DNA from: Okapia johnstoni
Lineage: Eukaryota > Chordata > Mammalia > Artiodactyla > Giraffidae
Direction of reading: 5' to 3'
Assembly: GCA_024291935.2 (NCBI GenBank)
Contig: CM044326.1
Span: 38,830,948-38,894,947 of the forward strand
Length of the DNA: 64,000 nucleotides
Shown here piece after piece: positions 1 through 11,190 of the stretch (position 1 is the first letter of the stretch; every line of letters begins with the position of its first letter). Both the position numbers and the translations under genes were made by a program. The notes beneath the pieces were generated by a model. The model searched no databases. It was not told where the DNA came from and saw only the letters and a program-made list of their open reading frames with translations.

Positions 1-575
1 CCCTGCATCCCTGGCTACCAGGACAGGGCTTTCTGGATTCTCTCTAGCCCATGACTTTTTCTTGGGAAACATCTTTCTTTTTCTACTGACATTTCTAGTG
101 GTAATCTTTTTTTATTAAAAATTTTTTTTCAAAACAATATTACAAAATTAGAAATTTAATTTCACCATTCATTCGTCCCCCATCACAAGAGCCATCTTCA
201 TGTTCTCCCATTCCCTTTTAGCTTTTCCACATTCCAGTGTCTTTACCTGTACATTGACGAAACCTTGCTCTATCTTCAGCCTGCCTTTTGGGAGTCTCCC
301 CAGCCCTCACCCATCCATTCCAGGGCTCCTCAGTTCCTGGCACACAGAGCTGTTACACCTGCCCCCTCTTTCTGTGAGCTGCTAGCGGAAGGGGCTGTGT
401 GCATTCACATTACAGCCCCTCCACTGAGCCCAGGTCCAAGCACACTCTGTTGTTGAAAAGAGAAGCATTTAAACTCCCCCGAATCATGCACAAAACATAT
501 TTTGGAGGTCAACTTTCCTTCAATATTCCATCCATCAGTGTCCATTTTTCAACAAAGCAAATCCTATTTAACATT
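1..575. other. Unique sequence, nothing recognised
   Basis: No repeat family or coding pattern recognised. Open frames here are only about 60 codons, overlap one another in different frames, and have no protein-like composition. Bases 105-165 are a T/A-rich run. Confidence 0.5.
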
Positions 576-664
576 TTTTAAAAAATTTTATTGGATTATA
601 GTTGATTGACAATGTTGTGTTAGTTTCATGTAAAGTGATTCAATTTTATATATTTATATACTAA
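576..664 (-). mobile_element. L1 LINE 3'-UTR tail, antisense
   Basis: The + strand shows tgttgtgttagtttc followed by aaagtgattca and an AT-rich end. This is the reverse complement of the terminal L1 3'-UTR found in sense at 60240-60372 and 61735-61830. It abuts the BovB fragment that follows. Confidence 0.6.
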
Positions 665-687
665 TCCTACTTAACATTTTCAGTGAT

Positions 688-968
688 TGTACCCTGAGTA
701 TTCACTGGAATGACTCATGCTAAAACTGAAACTCCAATACTTTGGCCACCTGATGGGAAGAGCTGACTCATTGGAAAAGATCCTGATGCTGGGAAAGATT
801 GAAGGCAAAAGGAGAAGGGGGCAGAAGAGGATGAGATGGTTGGATGGCATCACCGACTCAATGGACATGAATTTGAGCAAGCTCCTGAAGACAGTGGAGG
901 ACAGAGGAGCCTGGCATGCTGCAGTCCACGGGATCGCAAAGAGTCGCACATGACTCAGTAACCCAACA
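688..968 (+). mobile_element. BovB (RTE) LINE, 3' end, 5'-truncated
   Basis: This is the C-terminal end of the BovB ORF2 reading frame plus the short 3' tail. The frame from 717 gives residues typical of this region ([18 protein letters not shown], then [12 protein letters not shown]) and ends at the conserved AKSRT-stop at 953. Only about the last 80 codons are present, so it is a dead 5'-truncated copy. It has no reverse-transcriptase core. Confidence 0.9.
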
Positions 969-999
969 ACAAGCATAACACTCAGCCCAGTCCCCACTC

Positions 1000-1240
1000 C
1001 GCACACATTAATGAAGTGTCTGCTGTATGCAAGCACAGTGCAAAGCAGGAGCAATCCAGAGGGATGCTGTTTGCACCCTGCGTTCCGGCAATCCACCGTT
1101 TCAGAGGATGGAGAAGTATAAGTTGACACATACACTAACCCACCCCTTTGACAGGTGGGAAAACAGAGGCACAGAGTCAAATCACCACCAGAACCCTGTC
1201 CAGTACCTAGAATTCAGACCCACAGCCCAGGCCTCTCCCC
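1000..1240 (-). mobile_element. MIR SINE remnant
   Basis: The pattern acaggtgggaaaacagaggcacagagtcaaat followed further on by an attcagacccac-type segment is the reverse complement of a MIR core. The upstream part (aatgaagtgtctgctgtatgc) fits the MIR/L2 tail. It is strongly diverged. Confidence 0.5.
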
Positions 1241-1261
1241 AGCATACTCCTCAATCCACAC

Positions 1262-2335
1262 GACAACAAAGGAATGTACTTCTTTATTAGTTAAAGTTCT
1301 GCAGAGTTGTAAATCAAACCAAAGCATTCAAAATTTTAAAGTTTGATCAGCTGAGAAATAAGGATATTAAAAATGATTAAATATGATTGCATTTGAGGGT
1401 ACAGACTGTTCTTCCATCACCTGCTTTGATTAAAAAAAGCTATCTGGGCTGTGAGGTAGAAAAGTTAAATGCGACTTGAAAAAAAAAAAGCCTCAGAGTT
1501 TGCATCGCTCCCACTTTCTGTAAGAAAATAGCATTGTTTAAGATGTGATCGAGAACACATGAGTTAGCATCCGCAGTTAGTATTCCTCTCATCCTCCTTA
1601 ATTGCGAAAAATAAGAGCGATTAGGAAGAATAAAAAGTTAGTCCTATGATTCTTCAGGGAACAGAAACAAGGCTACATTTTTTAATGGAATGCAGACCAG
1701 AAGCTTGGATTCCTAAGCTGAGATTTAATTGGTGCAATATTGAAGTTTAAAGAGTCATAAAGTTTTTGGTCTTTAGGTTATGAAGGGAAAATTACCCACA
1801 ACGTTGTTTGGATTATAATGTTTTAGCAGCTACCTCTATTTCTTTTTCCTGAGATGATGACGATGCTTACTGTTCTGTTTGTTTATGACATTCAGCCCTT
1901 CCCCTCTGAGTTTTGCGAATGGTGGTGAACTTAGGGGAACTTTTCGGAATGGCTTAGACATCATGCCGATTGAAATGGATCTAGAGAAAGGAACACCGTG
2001 GCGAAACTCAAGGAGGAGGTTTGCAGCAATGCCAAGTGGCGTACTCTTGAGAGATGAGATAAATGACCGAGAGAGAGTGTAAGAGAGAGCACGCCTGGGT
2101 AACAGCTCACTTACCTCCACCTTCTAATTGAAGAGTTGGCTGGGACTCAAAACGTGGTACTGACCCACTTCAGCCCTCTAGCTGCTACATCACCCCCAGA
2201 GGGGGAAATGATCAATCACAAATTAGCCTTCCACGAGTGAAGCTTGAAATTGTCATGAAAGGATCGGGGTGGGGGGTGGGAAGAGAAGCTATAAAAATGG
2301 TTTCTGTCCAAATCACTCAAAGACCTACAGATAGG
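1262..2335. other. Repeat-free block, possible conserved noncoding element
   Basis: About 1 kb with no recognisable repeat, AT-rich up to about 1850 and more balanced after. It holds several homeodomain-type AT cores and TTTGAT/TGATTAA motifs (1320-1440). A 67-codon open frame at 1879-2082 looks unlike any family I know and has an overlapping antisense frame. Whether the block is conserved is inference only. Confidence 0.3.
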
Positions 2336-2447
2336 ATTTCCCTGGCGGTCCAGTGGTTAAGACTCCGCACTTCCACTGCAGGGTGTTCAGGTTCGATCCC
2401 TGGTTGTGGAAGATCCTGCATGTCTCTCAGCATGGCCAAAAAATAAA
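2336..2447 (+). mobile_element. CHR-2 type tRNA-derived SINE
   Basis: It starts tttccctggcggtccagtgg, carries a B-box-like ggttcgatccctgg at 2391-2404, and ends in catggccaaaaaataaa. This is the short cetartiodactyl tRNA-derived SINE form, without the Bov-A body. Confidence 0.85.
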
Positions 2448-2737
2448 ATGTTTAAGGCGTCTTTTGGGAAATAAAGGTAGAGATGTTTAGAACAAAAAAC
2501 AAATCTAGATCATACAAATCTAGTGGCAACTATCAACTTGTACATTACTACCACAAAGTGAAACCAGATATTTTAAAAACATGAAAACTGTTTGCAGCCC
2601 CCACGTGAACCTGACTTTAGCTAATTCTTTTGCAGCAAAAGTCTGGCGTGACTTTGTCTCCCCAGGGCTGTGACAGTAGGGACTTAAATCTAGGGGGCTC
2701 ACTTCACCCAGAGAAGGAAGGGTCAGGATATAGGGCT

Positions 2738-2908
2738 GCCAGATTCAGTTAGTAAAAAATACAAGATACCTGGTGAAATCTGAATTTCTTTTCGTCTAAG
2801 TATGTCCCCTGCAATCTTTGGGACATGGTTATACTGAAATATTATGTACTGTTAATCTAAAATGCAAATTTTACTAGGTGTCCTGTATTTTATTTGGCAG
2901 CCCTAGGC
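2738..2908. mobile_element. MER53-like palindromic nonautonomous DNA element
   Basis: The element is a near-palindrome. It starts agggctgccagattc and ends tttggcagccct. The halves are complementary: tatgtcccctgcaatc-type sequence near 2802 faces gggacatggttata near 2820. A second copy, split by insertions, lies at 31492-32362. The flanks gtcaggat and ggcaggag match at 6 of 8 positions, consistent with an old 8-bp target duplication. The family name is from memory of the consensus. Confidence 0.7.
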
Positions 2909-3289
2909 AGGAGGCAAGCTGCATGCCTTGTCTTCCCTGCATTTGTTCCTGGGGTCCCCATAGCTGGACCCCAGAAAATTCACCAAAGACTTAGGCTGAC
3001 CGGCATCTCAGGGAGGAGGGGGTGTTAATATGAGCAGAGGAGATGGGGACAGGACCTATTTCCGAGAGCACAGTCTGCAATCCGAAAACAAGCCCTCCAG
3101 GAAGCCACCCGATGTCTTGATGCAGAAGAGGAGCAGAGGGTCCTTGGGGTGCCCTGTTTGAAGTCACAAGATGGGTGCTGTGAGCTAGGTTCAGGGTTTT
3201 GAGGCTGAGCCTTTATATTCCTCCTTCATTTAGGTATCAGTCATCAGTGACTGACAAAACTGGCAAAGGATCCAGGTAAGAGATCATCA
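2909..3289. other. Unique sequence, nothing recognised
   Basis: No repeat, RNA or coding pattern seen. Confidence 0.4.
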
Positions 3290-3422
3290 AACTTATATGT
3301 GTATAAACATCTCCATGAAGACATGCTAACAATCCAGAGACCTGGACCCCTTCCCTCAGATCCACTGATTCCAGTAGTCTCAGGTGAAACTATAGTCTGC
3401 ATTTTAAATAAGCATCCCCCAA

Positions 3423-3471
<49 letters not shown>

Positions 3472-3515
3472 AAGAAATTCAGATATAGGTAGATTCTCTG
3501 AAAAACACTGACCCA
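3290..3515. mobile_element. MER5/MER20-like hAT (Charlie) remnant
   Basis: The string ctgcattttaaataagc followed by atccccc resembles the middle of Charlie-type nonautonomous elements (ctgcattttaac, then gatcccc). A long AC microsatellite has expanded inside it. Diverged; orientation and family are uncertain. Confidence 0.35.
3425..3470 (+). repeat. (AC)23 microsatellite
   Basis: Twenty-three uninterrupted AC units. Long pure arrays of this kind are usually polymorphic. The open frames across it on both strands (poly Thr-His and poly Cys-Val) are artefacts of the array. Confidence 0.98.
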
Positions 3516-4351
3516 GGTTTTAGGCTCTCCCTAAACATAGACCTAAAAAGAAGGCTTTTTTTAAAAAAGTAAAATTGTATTAAAAGCATTTTCTCCAAAG
3601 ATCATGTCACTCATTCACTTGGCATTTAACAATATGATTAGTTTCTCTTTTACCAACACAATATAAAAATCAGAGTGAAATGTAACACTTCTACAAATGA
3701 CTCATTCTTAGAGACATCTCAGTCTGTATTTTTGCATCTTAAACCTAATATAATTTTCCCCACGATGAGGACCAAGTGGAACTGTTTATACTATTTATAT
3801 TAGCTTAATTATAGGAGTATACATTTACTTCTGTGCTTGGAAGATGAATATAATTATAGAATTTTAGGATTATAATGGGAAATTGTAAGATAAAAATAAT
3901 TACAGAATTTTAGAATGGAAAAAGAAAGTAGTGACTTACAAAAATGTAAGCTTCACTTGAAAGGGAATTTTCCTATATTTTCTATGTATCATATTCTTAC
4001 ACATAATAATATATGTTCAATATTCTTAGACATACTACTGTTGATTGCTGAAAAAACAAGATATTCTCATCAATGAATCTATGTCAAAATACAAGAAGGA
4101 TTTTTGCCTTTACTATTTGGAGAGTTTCATATGACCTACACTTTGGTGTCAAAAAGAAAAAAAAAAAAAAACCTGCAATATTTTCCCACAAATTTTTAAA
4201 ATAGCCTACCTAGGAAAATATTTATGTTTTAAAAGTATATAAAAAATAATTTAAAGGTATGCATGAAGTTCTTTGACTATTCTAAATATAGCACATAGAT
4301 AATATAAAACTTCTTCCAAAGAAAGTAAATAGAAAATTATGACGGGTGATG
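3516..4351. other. AT-rich unique sequence
   Basis: Visibly AT-rich with stop codons in every frame. Two similar segments, taattatagaattttag (3852 on) and taattacagaattttag (3898 on), form a short direct repeat about 46 bp apart. A 14-base A run lies near 4157-4170. No family recognised. Confidence 0.45.
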
Positions 4352-4800
4352 ACATGGGTCAAATTATGTCCTCCCAAAATGTGTACTGAAGTCTTAACCC
4401 CTCGTACCTGTGAACATGGCCTTATTAGAAATAGTGTTTTCGGGTGGAATCAAGAGAGAGTGAGGTCATTAGTGTGGGCGCTACTCCAATAGGACTGGTA
4501 TCTTTCTAAAAAGGATAATTTGGAGACAGACACTCACGGAGAGGAGAAGGTCATGTGATGACACAGTGGGAAGACGGCCATTGAAGATGGAGGCAGAGAT
4601 TTGAGGGATGCTGTCTGGAGCACAAGAAGCCGGAAGAGGCCAGGGAGGATTCTCCCCTTGAACCTTTAGAGGGAGCTCGGCCATGCTGACAACTTGATTT
4701 CGGACTTGAAGCTTCCAGAGCTTCAGAAGAATAATTTCCATTTTTCTAAGCCACTCAGTTTGTGATACGCTGTTAGGACAGCCACAGGAAACTGATACAT
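4352..4800 (+). mobile_element. MLT1 (ERVL-MaLR) LTR
   Basis: A nearly full-length LTR of the old mammalian MaLR group. Landmarks in order are a tgtcctcccaaaatgtgt start region, gaacatggccttatt, agacggccattgaagatgg, aggattctccccttgaacc, ttgatttcggactt, and the end ttctaagccactcagtttg with gaaactgatacatg. It is sense on the + strand. No internal proviral sequence follows, so it is a solo LTR. Confidence 0.85.
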
Positions 4801-5011
4801 GTGGGTTTTGCTCCAAATAAGCTAAAAAGAAATTTCATTTTCTTTGTGCAATGTTAAAATGTTAAATAGAAATAGAGTGAAGACACCTTGTAAAATTGTT
4901 GGTGTCATTGGGGTCAAGTAGGCTCAGTAAATAATAGCTGAGTGACCAGCTGACCATTCGAGCCCAGTTTCAGGCTCTGCCACTACGCTCTTTCTGCCTC
5001 ACCAGCAGGCA

Positions 5012-5150
5012 TCTCATGCAGCTCAATAGCAGAATAACAAACAACCCAATAAAAAAATGGGTGGAAGGCTTAAAGAGACATTTCTCTGCAAAAGACATAC
5101 AGATGGCCAACAAACATATGAAAAGATGCTCAAGTAGAGGAGAAGCCAAA
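5012..5150 (+). mobile_element. L1 LINE, end of ORF2, fragment
   Basis: The strings cccaataaaaaaatgggtgg, gagacatttctctgc and catacagatggccaacaaac match the well-known C-terminal ORF2 region of mammalian L1. It is about 140 bp and has no flanking L1 sequence. Confidence 0.8.
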
Positions 5151-5572
5151 GGCACACCAGCCAACACTCAGACTGTAGGGATGCTCCGTGGAGGTGCTCG
5201 GGTTCATTTGAAAGCGGACTTTTCAGAATCGAGAGCTTGCATTTCTTGGTATTGAGTTGGGTATGGAAAAATTAAATTTAAAAAACAAATCAATAGTAAT
5301 CCCCACTGGATAAAATAGCTACATGGAAAGAAGCTGTGAAGGTCCACTCTAAGGAATCTTCCGGGACTCCAAGACCTTGGGGTATCTGAGAAGACAGAGC
5401 TCTGGAAGGAAACATCAAAGCTCACTCTGCTTCCCAGCCCGGTGCTGTCACCCATCACGGGAGCTGCTCAGACAGCTGCAGAGAAAGGACCAGGTGGGTC
5501 TTCAGGATCAGCCGAGAGCCAGCGGGCACACTTTGGAGGACCTGTTCAACTCAGGTTCGTGATCTAGACCGT
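5151..5572. other. Unique sequence, nothing recognised
   Basis: No repeat or coding pattern. Open frames of 60-84 codons on both strands overlap and look random. Confidence 0.4.
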
Positions 5573-5796
5573 GCTGCATGCCAAGTCACTTCAGTCGTGT
5601 CTGACTCTGTGAGACCCTATGGATGGCAGCCCACCAGGCTCCTCTGTCCATGGGATTCTCCAGGCAAGAATACTGGAGTGGGTTGTTGCACCCTCCTCCA
5701 GCGGATCTTCCCGACCCAGGGATTGAAACCCCGTCCCCTGTGGCTCCTGCACTGGCAGGTGGGTTCTTTACCACTAGCACTACCAGGGGATCCACA
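5573..5796 (-). mobile_element. Bov-tA SINE
   Basis: The minus strand begins ccctggtagtgctagtgg, runs through the tRNA-like box (caatccctgggtcgg), and continues into the Bov-A body (ccagtattcttgcctggaga) and the gagtcagacacgactgaa tail. It is full length in antisense. Confidence 0.93.
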
Positions 5797-5814
5797 GACC
5801 TCTGTACCGGGTCA

Positions 5815-5993
5815 AGGAGTAAATGTCTTGCGCTCTCAGGGTCCACCATCATTGTGGTAACTCCTCGATGCTGCCATTGTGCTGTGAAAGCCACGTGATC
5901 AGATGTAAGCCCAGGGGCACAATTGCATTCCAGTAAAAAGTCGATTGCAAAAGAGGATGGACAGCCCACAGGCCCTAGTTTGAGGACCCCTGA
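5815..5993 (+). mobile_element. hAT-type medium-reiterated element, copy 1
   Basis: A diverged copy of a family with termini like aggggtcggcaaact and agtttgccgacccct. Here it retains gatgctgccattgtgctgtg, the segment before the internal AATAAAA-like region, and the end ctagtttgaggacccctg. Two more copies in the same orientation lie at 15285-15546 and 58012-58318. Family name not assigned. Confidence 0.55.
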
Positions 5994-7149
5994 TTAAAGT
6001 GAAACTGACACAAAACTAAAGTTAAGTGTAGACTGTCCCCTTTGAGTCCTAAAAGGCCCAGGACAGACACGAGGGTTCCCTTTCCGTGGATATTTGCCCC
6101 ATCTCCAGCAAATCTTCATCTGGGTTCCCATTCAGTCTCCTGGGAACTTTTCCAGGAAATAGAAATAGCTGATGAAAAAGGAAGTACTTGAACCAAAGAG
6201 GACAACCTGAATATGCCCCCTTCTGTTAGTTCAGGATAAGGAGAGGTCTGTATCATCAGTCCCTCCGGTGCAGTCCATCACTGCCATTGGTTGGGGACCA
6301 TGCATCCCCAGACACAAGTCACACAGTTACACACATCCACACACATCCACACATCATACCCCCACACACTCAAATCAAAGAGAGAAAGAGAGAGAGAAAG
6401 AACTGGACTTGGTGCCTGGCTACTCCATATTTTTAAATGTTACAATTAGTATTTCCCTCCAGTTAAAGAAGCTCCTCCATAAATGTACAAATGGCATTTG
6501 GACAATAAAACTGATGGGATTATAGAGTTATGTCATCACCCTGTCCAGGCGCCCATTAAGAAGCTCTATTACTTTGATGCAGAGCGATGGCCTCCTGTCT
6601 CTATTATATTACCCTCCCTCTTGCCCATATCCATAATCATGCTTTGTATCTGCATTATAACACTGAAAAGGCTTGGCTCATAGGCATCCTGGATGATGAG
6701 AACATTCATTTTATTTATTTAAAGCATGGCTTGCCTGGATGGTCTCCAGAGATAAAGCATCTTATATTCATGGGGGTCCAAATACCATTGGAAGTGCATT
6801 CATTCCAATATCACTGCCATTGAGTCAAAGCTAAAAGCACTTTCTCAGACATAAGAAATCAGAGATCTACAACGGGAGCATAATGTTAATATCTCTGTCA
6901 AAGTAATATCCAATGGCTCTTTCAAATGAGTGTATCAAATTGATGCTTCTCAAGCCATGAATCAACTAGCCTCATTCATCGATGGTTGAGCAGAGGTGGG
7001 CAGCAAGGGAGGGCTGAGTTTTCTCCCTTCCTTTGAAGCACTTTTTGTGGTGATGAGGCTGGACCAAACCAGGCATCCCTCTCTTCTCTAAGGTTCTGTT
7101 GCTTAAATAATCCATATGGCCTTCCAAAAGAGCTCAAAATGTAAAAAGA
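5994..7149. other. Unique block with CA/GA-rich tract; possible conserved element
   Basis: Bases 6310-6402 are a low-complexity CA-rich then GA-rich tract (cacacatccacacac, then gagagaaagagagagagaaag). Bases 6570-7000 are repeat-free and AT-rich with cores such as tattcattccaatatcactg. This could be a conserved noncoding element, but that is inference. No exon pattern seen. Confidence 0.3.
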
Positions 7150-7840
7150 ATGATGTACTTTGCGTAATTTGGTCTCTTAAGTCCCTTCAGCAGATAAATA
7201 CTCATTGCATGTGAATTAAGTACCAGGAACTGTCTAGGCTGCAGAAGTAGAGAAAGACCCAAGATAAAGCTTCTGTCCATCAGTCTTTCTGGTGAAACAG
7301 GGAAATAAAAATTAAGTCTCATATGTGTGTGCCCACTCAGTCATCTCCGACCTTTTACACCGGCCCCATGAACTGTAGCCCACCAGGCTCCTCTGTCCAT
7401 GGGATTCTTCAGGCAAGAATACTGAAGCAGATTGCAATTTCTTTCTCCAGGGGATCTTCCTGACCCAGGGATGGAACCCACGTCTCCTGCGTCTCCTTTA
7501 CTGGCAGGTGAATTTTTTATCATTGAGTCACCGGGGAAGCCCAACTCTCATATAGAAAGAGCTAAAAGAAAGATAGCAGAGGTGCATGAAAATGTTAACA
7601 TGATGAAGAAGTTAAGGGAGTGTAGAACTGATGGTTGGGTATAAGCGATGCTTAAGTTGGTTTCTGAAGCTTAAATAAGAGTTTGCAAGACAAAGAAGGA
7701 GGAGAAGTAAGGAGGAATTTCCATGGAAAGAAAAGAGTTGATCATGTACATTCTGAGCATGAAGAATGGCCTGTAATGGGGAGGGATGAGCCAGAGAGGA
7801 ATTTGGAAAGAGCCTGGAGGTGAGTTGTCAGGGGCTTCAT
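7150..7840 (-). mobile_element. L2 LINE 3' remnant, split by a SINE
   Basis: Antisense L2 signature: gtaccaggaactgtctagg, then aagcttctgtccatcagtc, resuming after the SINE with gaatggcctgtaatggggag and ggaaagagcctggaggtgag. The Bov-tA at 7325-7545 interrupts it, so this L2 is the older element. Confidence 0.5.
7325..7545 (-). mobile_element. Bov-tA SINE with 8-bp target duplication
   Basis: An antisense Bov-tA flanked by tctcatat at 7317-7324 and 7546-7553, the target-site duplication of an L1-style retrotransposition. It interrupts the L2 remnant. Confidence 0.92.
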
Positions 7841-8016
7841 TGGCTGGGCTGCAGGATTGTGACCTTATCTTGTGAGCCAGGACTTATCAAGGTATGCTCC
7901 ATGAAACAAGAGTTCCATAAGATGGCAATAGGTATTACAAAATAAGCTTGGAAAACACCACGGTAAACACTGCTGGAATTCTCAGAGCTTTCAGTACTTT
8001 CATACACCTTGGAGCT

Positions 8017-8296
8017 TCCAAGAAATAGAAAACACGAACAGACCATTTACAAGTAATGAAATTGAATCTGTGCTTAAAAAACTCCCAACAAACGGAAGTC
8101 CAGGACCAGAAGCCTTCACAAGGGAGATCTACCAAACATTTAGAGAACAATGAACACCTATCCTTCTGAAACTATTCTTAAAAATTGCAGAGGAAATAAC
8201 ACTTTCGAACTCATCCTATGAGGCCACCATCACCTTCATACTACCAAAACCAGACAAAGACAACACACACACATACAAAAAAAAATTACATACACA
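8017..8296 (+). mobile_element. L1 LINE ORF2 fragment (start of reverse-transcriptase domain)
   Basis: Translated in sense it gives NRPFTSNEIESVLK, a broken SPGP segment, EIYQTFREQ then a stop, and TFIPKPDKD-like sequence. This is the N-terminal edge of the L1 reverse-transcriptase domain. It has stops and a short insertion (catactaccaaaaccag), so it is a dead fragment. Confidence 0.85.
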
Positions 8297-8473
8297 TTGG
8301 AACTTCCAAGAGGGACGATGAAAGATACAATATTTCTCAAATGTTTTCATTGTAACATCATTTTAAAAAAAATTAGAGCGTTATCTCATAGAATTGGTAT
8401 TCCAAAGCACGTACATTGGGGAGATGCTACTAACACAACACAGAGCTGTGGAGTGTTTGAGTTTGTTTGTTTT

Positions 8474-8545
8474 TGTTTTTTATTGACATATAATTGACAT
8501 GTAACATTATATTAGTTTCAAGTATACAGCCTAATGATTCCTGTG
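8474..8545 (-). mobile_element. L1 3'-UTR tail, antisense
   Basis: The string ttattgacatataattgac followed by attagtttcaagtatacagc is the reverse complement of an artiodactyl L1 3' end. Confidence 0.65.
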
Positions 8546-9430
8546 GAGGGTTTTTGACAAGAGCATTAAGGTATGTAGATTTTTAACATAGTAGCCTAAG
8601 GCTGGCAGCAGGAAAATGTTGAAAGGGGGGAGAGGGGGCTGGATAGGACTTTGTGATCAATTTCTGGTAAGGAGTGAGGATCCAACGAGGGTGTGAAGTT
8701 CTAACTTTGTCACTAAGATGCTGCAGTAACCTGTATAAGAAGGGACCCAGGAGGAGGTACAGGTGAGACAGAACGGTTTTGGATGAGTTGATGTAACAGT
8801 GGCACATTCCAGAGTTACTCAGAAGACCAGCTACTGACTTCCTGCAGCATTATCTTAACCTCATTTTCTTTGGAAAAATCGAGAGGAGGGCTCGGTTTTT
8901 AATTGGAATGCTATGAAATGCATATTAATTATTGCCAGGACTTGAGTCTTTTGGTGAAATACATATTTATAAACCTTTGAAGAGCATAGATCATTTACCT
9001 AATAGAGCAAGACTGCTCTAAAGCCTCCATCCTAATCTATCAGGTAAATATCCATTTATAATTGGTTATTTAATCCTTGCTCTTTCCCCAGTAGGTCGGA
9101 CTGGCCCTGTAAAGCTGCTTCATTCCTCAGCGGGAGTCTGTTATCATCCATCATAATGTCAATAGAGATATATACATTAAAGGAATTATGAAAGTTCTTG
9201 CCCAGGACAAGAGCTAACACTGAGATGGAGAGAAATGCAAAACATAATGAAACAGCTGCTGTGGGTGAGGAAGAGAGAATTTTTCATTTTAATAACCAGT
9301 CATACTCCAATGCAGAAGGGCAAAATAGAAGGATGGCGGGGGTGAGCTGGGCTGTGTGTCTGACAGTTTCTGATCCTCCTGAAAGCTGGACAGAATTCCC
9401 TCCCCTAAAAAAAAAGAAAAAGGACATGAG
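8546..9430. other. Unique block; 8870-9310 possible conserved noncoding element
   Basis: No repeats seen. The 8870-9310 part is AT-rich with homeodomain-type cores (atgcatattaattattgcc at 8918-8936, ataattggttatttaatcc at 9058-9076). An 85-codon frame at 9198-9455 runs into the neighbouring SINE, so it is not a gene. Confidence 0.3.
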
Positions 9431-9638
9431 GCTTCCCAGGCAGCCCAGTGGTTAAGAATCTGCTTTCCAAGCAGGAGACTTGGGTTCGATCCCTGGGCCG
9501 GGAAGATCCCCTGGAGTAGGAAATGGCAACCTACTTCAGTATTCCTGCCTGGGAAATCCTATGGACCGGGGAGCCTGGTGGGCTACAGTCCACAGGGTCG
9601 CAAAGAGTGGGCACGACTGAGGGACTGAGCTTGTAAGC
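9431..9638 (+). mobile_element. Bov-tA SINE
   Basis: Full-length sense copy: gcttcccaggcagcccag, gttcgatccctgggccgg (B box), Bov-A body, tail ggcacgactgagggactg. It is flanked by A-rich aaaaaaaaagaa sequence on both sides, probably its target duplication plus tail. Confidence 0.95.
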
Positions 9639-9769
9639 AAAAAAAAAGAAGTAGGTATTCTGCACACCTAAATCCTTCACTTGGTACCATCCCAAGACAC
9701 ACACACACACATTTCACTTCAAGCTATTTCATCTGTCTTAGGAATTTCTGAAGTATTCAACTGGCTTTT

Positions 9770-9771
<2 letters not shown>

Positions 9772-9805
<34 letters not shown>
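9772..9805 (+). repeat. (TG)17 microsatellite at a SINE end
   Basis: A pure TG array directly abuts the gctcagtcttgtccaac end of the antisense Bov-tA that follows. Bov-tA tails are common seeds of TG/CA arrays in ruminants. Confidence 0.97.
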
Positions 9806-9807
<2 letters not shown>

Positions 9808-10006
9808 CAGTCTTGTCCAACTCTTTGACCCCATGGACTGCAGCCCACGAGACTTCTCTGTCTGTGGAATTTTCCAGGCAAGAGTACTGGAATGGGTTGC
9901 CATTTCCTTTTCCAGGAGATCTTCCTGACCCAGGGATTGAACCCTTGTCTCTTGCATCTCCTGCATTGGCAGGTGGTTTCCTTACCAGCTGAGCCACCAG
10001 GGAAGC
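9772..10006 (-). mobile_element. Bov-tA SINE with expanded TG tail
   Basis: Antisense full-length copy ending in gagccaccagggaagc. Its 3' tail is represented by the TG array. Confidence 0.94.
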
Positions 10007-11029
10007 TGACTTTCACTGAGCATCTACTATACCCTGGATGCTTCTGCTTCCCATGTCTCATTTACAATCCCAACAATCTCAACTAACAATTTTAGTTCTA
10101 TAGGAGCCTGGAGAACTGAAAGGTCTGTGTTAAGTCCTACACCCAATAGCTGCAGATTAGAGCCTGGGTCCCACTCTTTCTCCTGCACTTACTTCTCCCA
10201 GTAAGACTGAGGTTGGGCTAGGATGCAATCCATGTGCACTGGAGGAGGTCCTGGAGCCAGGAGCGGTTCCCAGATCAAAGGAGATCTGGGAGCAGAAGTC
10301 TGGACAAAGAGGGGTCCAGAGGACTTTCGAGCCCAAGACATGAAACCATTCCACTCCTCTTATAGCAGGTGACCTAGAGACTCTAGGGGGACTCACCAGT
10401 TTCCTCATGCTAATCTAACTGGTCCTGAAGTTTAGTTTTGCAAACCTGTGTGTGTGCATGCGGTGTGCTTGGTAGGTCCCGTCTTGTCAATCAAACCCCT
10501 GTGGAATTCCCACAGAGAAGGACATTGGACACACTGCAATGGCTGAAGTGGGGTGGAGGGCCTGGGACTCTGGAGCTCGGCCCCCTCTAGCCTTCCACGG
10601 GCACCCCATCCACCCTCCTCCAAGCCTCTGGTGGCCCATGCTGCCTCTCCACTTTGTCCTTGGGCATAAAAGTCATCTGGGGGAACCACGAGAGGTGGAG
10701 GAGAGAGAGGAGCTCCCAAATCCATGTAAACTCTGTTGATGTTCACTGCCTTTTCATATATGTGTTTTCAAGATGCAAAATCCCCAGTTCTATGCCATGT
10801 GAGGTTTATGGGCAATCATAGAAAAGGATGTTTTGAAGCAAAATGCCAGTTATATAGAGCAAGAGCTTTTGCAGCTGGGTTGAGAACTTGGCTCTAAATG
10901 CAGTCAATCAGACCCTTGACAGAACAAACACTTTCCAGGATGCTGTCTGGGAAACTGACACAGGGAAGCAAAAGGACAGGAAATGATGCTGACCAAAGCT
11001 CCATAGATCAGGATCTCATTTTATCTCTG
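10007..11029. other. Mostly unique sequence, trace of MIR/L2 at its start
   Basis: Bases 10010-10080 (cactgagcatctactatacc, then catttacaatcccaac) look like a MIR/L2 fragment cut by the preceding SINE. The rest is unique. Open frames of 66-114 codons overlap on both strands and show no family features. Confidence 0.4.
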
Positions 11030-11190
11030 CAGTATGAATCGTTGTCAGTTTCTTATAGATGGAGAAAATGTAGGCACGGAGAGCCTGATTCCTTCACCCG
11101 GGGTCACAGGGTTACTGAGTGGGGGCGACTCTGGAGAGTCAGGACCCCCGTCTGTTTGCCTACACAGTCCTTTTCCCCACCAGTCCCACT
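11030..11190 (-). mobile_element. MIR SINE remnant
   Basis: The string tagatggagaaaatgtaggc, then ggtcacagggttactgag, is a diverged antisense MIR core. Confidence 0.55.

Noticed and set aside
2391..2404. tRNA gene (B-box-like ggttcgatccctgg, also in many other places)
   Set aside because: These are the tRNA-derived heads of CHR-2 and Bov-tA SINEs; no cloverleaf or acceptor stem.
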